A stretch of DNA of 64,000 nucleotides. Origin: an uncultured Eubacteriales bacterium (GTDB lineage Bacteria; Bacillota; Clostridia; Oscillospirales; Acutalibacteraceae). The translations under genes were made by a program, and so were the position numbers. The notes beneath the pieces are model-generated. The model was given only the letters and a program-made list of their open reading frames with translations. It was not told the DNA's origin and made no database searches. Below, one piece after another: positions 59,281 through 64,000 of the stretch; the first letter of the stretch is position 1, and each line of letters starts with the position of its first letter. The DNA is taken from contig CAKSOL010000001.1 of NCBI GenBank assembly GCA_934477125.1, positions 124,001-188,000 on the forward strand, written 5' to 3'.

Positions 59281-61682
59281 AGTACGATTATACAGCAATA
59301 GAGGAAAAATGGCAAAAAATATGGGATGAAAAGGGTACCTTTCAGGCGAAGGACGATTACAGCCTGCCTAAATTCTACGGACTTGTAGAGTTCCCGTATC
59401 CGTCGGGTCACGGGCTTCACGTCGGACATCCGCGTTCATATACAGCGCTTGACATTGTATGCCGCAAAAAGCGTTTAGAGGGATATAACGTTCTTTATCC
59501 GATGGGATGGGATGCGTTCGGTCTGCCGACTGAGAACTATGCTATTAAAAATCATATTCACCCTGCCGAGGTAACCGCCGAAAACGTTGCTAACTTCAAG
59601 CGTCAGCTGAAATCTCTCGGATTTTCTTTCGATTGGAGCCGCGAAATAAATACAACCGATCCGGCGTACTATAAATGGACCCAATGGATTTTTTTGCAGC
59701 TTTTAAAGCACGGGCTTGCCTATAAAAAGGAAATGTCGGTCAACTGGTGCACCTCCTGCAAATGCGTTTTGGCTAACGAGGAGGTCGTGAACGGGGTATG
59801 CGAGCGCTGCGGAAGCGAGGTAATCCATAAGAATAAAAGCCAATGGATGCTGAAAATAACCGATTATGCGGAAAAGCTGCTCGACGGGCTTGATAACGTC
59901 AACTTTATTGAGCGCGTTAAAACTCAGCAGCGCAACTGGATAGGCAGATCCTACGGTACGCAGGTCCGGTTTTCAACCAACATAGGGGATACCTTTGAAA
60001 TATATACCACCCGTGCGGACACGCTGTTCGGAGTTACCTATATGGTTATGTCTCCGGAGCATCCGCTGCTCGAAAAATGGGCGGATAAAATTTCAAATAT
60101 AGACGAGGTCCGCGCCTATCAGCAGGAGGCTGCCAAAAAGTCGGATTTCGAGAGAACGGAGCTTGCAAAGGATAAAACCGGAGTTAGACTTGACGGGATA
60201 ACGGCGGTAAATCCGGTAAACGGAAATAATATACCGATTTTTATTTCCGACTATGTTCTTATTTCCTACGGCACCGGCGCAATTATGGCGGTTCCGGGTC
60301 ACGATACCCGCGACTGGGAGTTTGCCAAGAAATTCGGTCTGCCGATTGTCGAGGTTGTTTCCGGGGGAGACGTTGAAAAGGAAGCGTTTACCGATTGCGC
60401 AACCGGAACTATGGTCAATTCCGGATTTTTGACCGGTCTTTCGGTTGAGGATGCCAAGGTTAAAATTCAGGAATGGCTTGCCGAGCGCGGAATAGGCGAA
60501 AAGAAAACCAATTATAAGCTTCGCGACTGGGTTTTCTCGCGCCAGCGCTATTGGGGAGAGCCGATACCGGTTGTGTTCTGCGAAAAGTGCGGCTGCGTTC
60601 CGCTGCCCGAAAGCGAGCTGCCGCTGGTTCTGCCGGATGTCGAGTCCTACGAACCGACGGATAACGGCGAATCTCCTCTCGCAAAAATGACCGATTGGGT
60701 TAATACGACCTGTCCGAAGTGCGGAGGAAAGGCGCACCGCGAAACCGATACTATGCCGCAGTGGGCGGGTTCGTCATGGTATTTCCTGAGATACTGCGAC
60801 CCGCATAACGATACTCAGCTGGCGTCTGCCGAGGCGCTTAAATATTGGCTGCCAGTCGATTGGTATAACGGCGGTATGGAGCATACGACGCTTCACCTGC
60901 TTTACAGCCGTTTCTGGCACCGTTTCCTCAGCGATATAGGCGTTGTTCCCACCGAGGAGCCTTACGCTAAGCGCACGAGTCACGGAATGATACTCGGCGA
61001 GAACGGCGAAAAGATGTCAAAATCCCGCGGAAACGTTGTAAATCCGGATGATATAGTCAGGGATTACGGCGCCGACGCCATGCGTGTTTACGAAATGTTT
61101 ATGGGCGATTTTGAAAAGGCAGCGCCCTGGAGTATGTCGTCAATAAAGGGCAGCAAGCGTTTCCTCGAAAAGGTTTTTGCTTTTTCCGATATGCTGACTG
61201 ACGGCGATGAATACAGCAATGAGCTTGAAACGGAATTTCATAAAACCGTTAAAAAGGTGACAGAGGATATTGAGGGGCTTAAAATGAACACGGCTATTGC
61301 CGCGCTTATGTCCCTTCTCAATGAAATTTACGCAAAGGGCAGTATCAACCGCGCCGAAATGAAAACCTATCTGCTCCTTTTAAATCCGTTTGCTCCGCAT
61401 ATAACCGAGGAGCTTTGGCAGCAATGCGGCTTTGAGGGTATGCTGAATGAGGCAAGCTGGCCGGCATATGACGAGAAGAAGTGTGTTGACGCAACGGTTG
61501 AGCTGGCGGTACAGGTCTGCGGAAAAATCCGCGCCCGCATAAATGTTCCGGCAGATATTTCTTCTGCCGACGCTATCGCTCTTGCAAAACAGCAGGAGAC
61601 TGTCAGCCGCGAAATAGAGGGTAAGAATATTATTAAGGAGCTTTATGTTCCCGGCAGACTTATAAATATAGTGGCGAAATAA
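59277..61682 (+). CDS. leuS: Leucyl-tRNA synthetase
   Basis: An 801-residue class I synthetase. HIGH-type motif in FPYPSGHGLHVGHPRSYTAL near 38-57; zinc-knuckle-like Cys pairs near 158-180 (CTSCKCVLANEEVVNG, CERCG); an editing domain (about 220-400) with YTTRADTLFGVTYMVMSPEH; and KMSKS in ENGEKMSKSRGN near 578. The anticodon-binding C-terminal part is complete. No T-box leader precedes it, because it starts inside the upstream gene (ATGA). A strong terminator follows at 61695. Confidence 0.98.
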   Translation: MKYDYTAIEEKWQKIWDEKGTFQAKDDYSLPKFYGLVEFPYPSGHGLHVGHPRSYTALDIVCRKKRLEGYNVLYPMGWDAFGLPTENYAIKNHIHPAEVTAENVANFKRQLKSLGFSFDWSREINTTDPAYYKWTQWIFLQLLKHGLAYKKEMSVNWCTSCKCVLANEEVVNGVCERCGSEVIHKNKSQWMLKITDYAEKLLDGLDNVNFIERVKTQQRNWIGRSYGTQVRFSTNIGDTFEIYTTRADTLFGVTYMVMSPEHPLLEKWADKISNIDEVRAYQQEAAKKSDFERTELAKDKTGVRLDGITAVNPVNGNNIPIFISDYVLISYGTGAIMAVPGHDTRDWEFAKKFGLPIVEVVSGGDVEKEAFTDCATGTMVNSGFLTGLSVEDAKVKIQEWLAERGIGEKKTNYKLRDWVFSRQRYWGEPIPVVFCEKCGCVPLPESELPLVLPDVESYEPTDNGESPLAKMTDWVNTTCPKCGGKAHRETDTMPQWAGSSWYFLRYCDPHNDTQLASAEALKYWLPVDWYNGGMEHTTLHLLYSRFWHRFLSDIGVVPTEEPYAKRTSHGMILGENGEKMSKSRGNVVNPDDIVRDYGADAMRVYEMFMGDFEKAAPWSMSSIKGSKRFLEKVFAFSDMLTDGDEYSNELETEFHKTVKKVTEDIEGLKMNTAIAALMSLLNEIYAKGSINRAEMKTYLLLLNPFAPHITEELWQQCGFEGMLNEASWPAYDEKKCVDATVELAVQVCGKIRARINVPADISSADAIALAKQQETVSREIEGKNIIKELYVPGRLINIVAK

Positions 61683-61694
61683 TTGGTATTTTAA

Positions 61695-61740
61695 GAAAAA
61701 CACGGGTTTGAATTCGTTTCAAATCCGTGTTTTTCTATTT
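61695..61740 (+). terminator. Terminator after leuS
   Basis: An 18-base stem with one wobble, from GAAAAACACGGG (61695) to its partner ending at 61735, 5-base loop around TTCGT, then T-rich ATTTTTTG. It ends the topA-to-leuS transcript; its A/T-rich base could also act on the other strand. Confidence 0.9.
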
Positions 61741-61897
61741 TTTGTCACTTTTATTCTTAATAATATAACAAATTTCTAAATTACAATTTTTTGCAAAAAT
61801 GCGCATAAATACGGCGTTTTAGAGGGATTTTGGGGTATGTTATCGTAAAAAGTTGAAAAATGTCGTTAAAAAATTGCACTTTTTTCTCGAATAATAC

Positions 61898-61926
61898 TTG
61901 CGTTTTGGAAGAATATGTGTTAAAAT
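61898..61926 (+). promoter_or_regulatory. Probable spo0A promoter
   Basis: TTGCGT (61898-61903), 17 bases, TAAAAT (61921-61926), 32 bases before the spo0A ATG. The region 61741-61957 is otherwise AT-rich; TGTCGTT (61861-61867) and TCTCGAA (61885-61891) resemble 0A boxes (TGTCGAA) with one or two changes, which would allow autoregulation. All from reading only. Confidence 0.45.
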
Positions 61927-61957
61927 TAAGAAGATGAAGGTTTAAGGAGTTGACATC

Positions 61958-62737
61958 ATGGAGAATAAACTGAAGGTTGTGATTGCGGATGACTCAACAG
62001 AGCTTGGCAGGAATTGTGAAAAAATGCTGAGAAGCTATGGTATGGAGGTCATTTTGTGCGAGAAGGACGGGAGAAAGATTATGGAGGAGATAAGAGCTAA
62101 AAATCCGGACGTAATATTGGCGGATGTCTTTATGCCTAATCTTGATATATTAGGTGTGCTTGGAGCGATAAAGAATTCCGATCTGAAGAAAAAGCCTATT
62201 GTTATGGCAATGTCAAGCTGCGATAATCAAAGGCTCGAAAGAGAAACTCTTCAGGCGGGAGCGAATTATTACTTTATCAAACCGTTTGACGCTAATATGA
62301 TGGCTGAAAGGATCATTCAGCTTTCCGGATGGAAAAGTGACGAAACAGCTGAGGCGGCGGAGAAAAGCGGTTCGTTTTCCGATGTTGACCTTATAATGAT
62401 GGTAACCGATATTCTGCTTCAGATAGGTATACCCGCTCATATTAAGGGATATCATTACTTAAGGGAATCAATCGTTCTTTCGGTTAAGGACAGCGAAATG
62501 ATAAATTCAGTTACCAAGTTGCTGTATCCTACCGTCGCAAAGAAATTTTCAACAACTTCATCACGTGTTGAAAGAGCTATCCGCCATGCCATTGAGGTTG
62601 CATGGGATCGTGGAGATGTAGATGTTCTTAATTCCTACTTCGGTTACACGATTCAAAACGAACGCGGAAAGCCGACGAACAGCGAATTTATCGCAATGAT
62701 CAGCGATAAACTTCGCTTAAAGCTGAAAATCGCCTGA
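61958..62737 (+). CDS. spo0A: Sporulation master regulator Spo0A
   Basis: A 259-residue response regulator. The receiver (about 1-125) has ADDS near 10-13, the phosphorylated Asp in VILADVFMPNLDILG near 55, and Lys in FIKPFDAN. A Ser/Glu linker is followed by the Spo0A C-terminal DNA-binding domain (about 145-259): IGIPAHIKGYHYLRESIVL, VAKKFSTTSSRVERAIRHAI and YTIQNERGKPTNSEFIAMIS. This shows a sporulation-capable lineage, though not that this strain sporulates. AAGGAG precedes the ATG and a strong terminator follows. It follows leuS here, not spoIVB as in many relatives. Confidence 0.98.
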   Translation: MENKLKVVIADDSTELGRNCEKMLRSYGMEVILCEKDGRKIMEEIRAKNPDVILADVFMPNLDILGVLGAIKNSDLKKKPIVMAMSSCDNQRLERETLQAGANYYFIKPFDANMMAERIIQLSGWKSDETAEAAEKSGSFSDVDLIMMVTDILLQIGIPAHIKGYHYLRESIVLSVKDSEMINSVTKLLYPTVAKKFSTTSSRVERAIRHAIEVAWDRGDVDVLNSYFGYTIQNERGKPTNSEFIAMISDKLRLKLKIA

Positions 62738-62757
62738 AGCTCACTCTGCCCAAATCG

Positions 62758-62806
62758 GACTGGGAGGTATGCGGTATTATTATATCGCATACCTCTCAGT
62801 CTTTTA
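62758..62806 (+). terminator. Terminator of spo0A
   Basis: A 16-base stem with one wobble, GACTGGGAGGTATGCG (62758-62773) with CGCATACCTCTCAGTC (62786-62801), then TTTTATATT. Confidence 0.88.
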
Positions 62807-62920
62807 TATTACCCGAAAAGCCGTTGAAACCCGGATTGCTTTGCCTATAAGGAAAATTTTAAAAATTTAAAGGTTTTTAGCGAAAAATTCATATTCAGGT
62901 CATAAAATAAGAGTAGTATT

Positions 62921-62953
62921 AAACCCGATAGGAGATGCAATTCTATCGGGTTT
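62921..62953 (+). promoter_or_regulatory. Hairpin in leader of response regulator gene
   Basis: A perfect 11-base stem, AAACCCGATAG (62921-62931) with CTATCGGGTTT (62943-62953), lies 45 bases before the start at 62998. No T run follows, so a strong terminator is unlikely; it may stabilise the transcript or be an operator. The stretch 62807-62920 between the spo0A terminator and this hairpin holds no clear gene. Confidence 0.5.
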
Positions 62954-62997
62954 GTGTTATTATAAATAAAACAAAGGAGTTACGGGAGGAAACGGCA

Positions 62998-63687
62998 ATG
63001 AGTAAAAACAGAATATTGATTGTGGACGACGATGAGAATATATGCGAGCTGCTCAGACTGTATCTCGAAAAGGACGGCTTTGAAACATTTGTTGCTTCGG
63101 ACGGCGAACAGGCGGTTGAATATGCTTCCAAATATTCTCCGAGCCTTATATTGCTTGATATAATGCTGCCTAAGCTTGACGGCTGGCAGGTGTGCCGGGA
63201 AATACGCAAAACCTCAAACACGCCGATTATAATGCTTACGGCAAAGGGAGAAACCTTTGATAAAATACTGGGTCTTGAGCTGGGAGCGGACGATTATGTC
63301 AGCAAGCCGTTTGACGCTAAAGAGGTCATTGCGCGGGTAAAGGCGGTTTTAAGGCGCAGCGCCGAAAACGATAAAGAGGATCAGATAAAGGAAGTAAGAT
63401 ACGATAATCTCAGGATAAATCTCACGAATTACGAGCTTGTCGTAAAGGGAGTGCGGATAGATACGCCGCCAAAGGAGCTGGAGCTGATTTATCATCTTGC
63501 CAGCAATCCGAACAGGGTATATACGCGCGACCAGCTGCTTGATGAGGTTTGGGGCTTCGATTATTACGGCGATTCCAGAACCGTTGACGTTCATGTCAAG
63601 CGCCTGCGCGAAAAGCTTGAAAACGTTTCGGATCAATGGTCCCTGAAAACGGTCTGGGGAGTCGGATATAAGTTTGAGGTGCGCTGA
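62998..63687 (+). CDS. OmpR/PhoB-family response regulator
   Basis: About 229 residues from the ATG at 62998 (GGGAGGA upstream); the frame opens 21 codons earlier without support. Receiver domain (about 1-118): VDDDE near 9-13, phosphorylated Asp in LILLDIMLPKLDGWQV near 52, Lys in YVSKPFDAKEV near 101. The winged-helix DNA-binding domain (about 130-229) has PPKELELIYHLASNPNRVYT, RDQLLDEVWGFDYYGDSRTV and VDVHVKRLREKL. It lies four bases before its kinase and probably pairs with it. Regulon unknown. Confidence 0.95.
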   Translation: MSKNRILIVDDDENICELLRLYLEKDGFETFVASDGEQAVEYASKYSPSLILLDIMLPKLDGWQVCREIRKTSNTPIIMLTAKGETFDKILGLELGADDYVSKPFDAKEVIARVKAVLRRSAENDKEDQIKEVRYDNLRINLTNYELVVKGVRIDTPPKELELIYHLASNPNRVYTRDQLLDEVWGFDYYGDSRTVDVHVKRLREKLENVSDQWSLKTVWGVGYKFEVR

Positions 63688-63690
63688 GTT

Positions 63691-64000
63691 ATGCGTCCGA
63701 GACTGTTTAAACGGTATTTTTTAACGACCTCCGTTATAATACTTTTCAGCCTTACCGCTATGATGGTTATTATGACCTTTGTTTATAACGGTCATCTTGC
63801 GGCGAGCAATTATAAAACGCTTATAAAAACCTGCCGGACTGTTGCGGACTATTCGGAAACGGTTATTAAGTACGGAAGTCCGCAGAACGGAATAGACTCA
63901 GGGAAAAGTATTTATTTTACTGCCGAAAGCCTTGCGGACGTTTCGGATTTTGACCTTTTTATAACCGATGAAAACGGGATTGTCAGAGTCTGCACCTGTC
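63691..64000 (+). CDS. Sensor histidine kinase (partial, N-terminus)
   Basis: Frame open from the ATG at 63691 to the right edge, 103 residues. A basic start (MRPRLFKRYFL), one hydrophobic segment at about 10-34, then a soluble, probably extracellular sensing part that includes DFDLFITDENGIVRV, a pattern seen in small sensor domains. The kinase domains would lie outside the window. It follows the response regulator by three bases, which is why I call it a kinase. Confidence 0.75.
   Translation, partial: MRPRLFKRYFLTTSVIILFSLTAMMVIMTFVYNGHLAASNYKTLIKTCRTVADYSETVIKYGSPQNGIDSGKSIYFTAESLADVSDFDLFITDENGIVRVCTC

Noticed and set aside
62807..62920. Possible small gene or RNA between spo0A and the next regulator
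   Set aside because: AT-rich sequence with no start signal, frame or stable structure that could be supported by reading alone.

Overview
The window reads as a chromosomal segment of an anaerobic, Gram-positive, sporulation-lineage Firmicute, most likely a gut clostridium of the Oscillospiraceae/Ruminococcaceae type. Reasons: the order infC-rpmI-rplT, dprA-topA-trmFO-plsX-rnc-smc-ftsY and nadD-yqeK-rsfS-leuS; a full-length Spo0A; many lipoprotein and sortase-type (S-P-x-T-G-N) C-termini; an FMN riboswitch with an ECF-type RibU; strong GGAGG ribosome binding sites and consensus TTGACA/TATAAT promoters. The species is not identified. No rRNA, tRNA, CRISPR array, phage gene or transposase gene was seen.

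Layout. (1) 1-712: left edge of a minus-strand operon with a stand-alone PqqD-like protein and an ABC transporter that runs off the window. (2) 829-3418: small plus-strand group with a membrane protein, the bifunctional NAD(P)H-hydrate repair enzyme and a lipoprotein, ending in a two-way terminator. (3) 3588-13190: six tightly spaced minus-strand genes for secreted, lipid-anchored, membrane and sortase-anchored proteins, facing a large divergent double-HTH regulator (13441-15180). (4) 15240-16568: a GtrA-HAD fusion. (5) 16761-33847: a 17-kb minus-strand operon that starts with a TetR regulator translationally coupled to a collagen-like lipoprotein, then four giant surface proteins: beta-helix/FIVAR, FG-GAP/collagen-like, beta-helix/InlB-repeat, and a pullulanase-like protein whose catalytic motifs are gone. 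(6) 33960-39499: a LysR regulator divergent from a flavin/redox operon (two flavodoxins, an FMN reductase, a decarboxylase-like/cupin fusion, an Fe-dependent alcohol dehydrogenase, and an aldo/keto reductase split by one TGA). (7) 39530-42438: consensus promoter, FMN riboswitch and terminator controlling ribU, which overlaps a LytTR/GHKL two-component pair. (8) 42435-61682: housekeeping genes for translation, DNA uptake, topology, phospholipid synthesis, RNA processing, chromosome organisation, protein targeting, NAD synthesis and ribosome silencing, mostly joined by ATGA overlaps; a 278-bp element with terminal inverted repeats fills the dprA-topA gap. (9) 61958-64000: spo0A, then an OmpR-type response regulator and the start of its histidine kinase.

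Together the accessory half (3-33.8 kb) looks like a cell-surface display region: large beta-helical and repeat proteins, two anchoring modes (sortase signal or lipid), and their own regulators. Two observations stand out: the pseudoenzyme-containing surface operon with repeated gene-junction cassettes, and the riboflavin-uptake gene fused by riboswitch and overlap to a signalling pair. No gap longer than 300 bases lacks a gene; the shorter gaps hold the promoters, leaders, terminators and the inverted-repeat element listed below.
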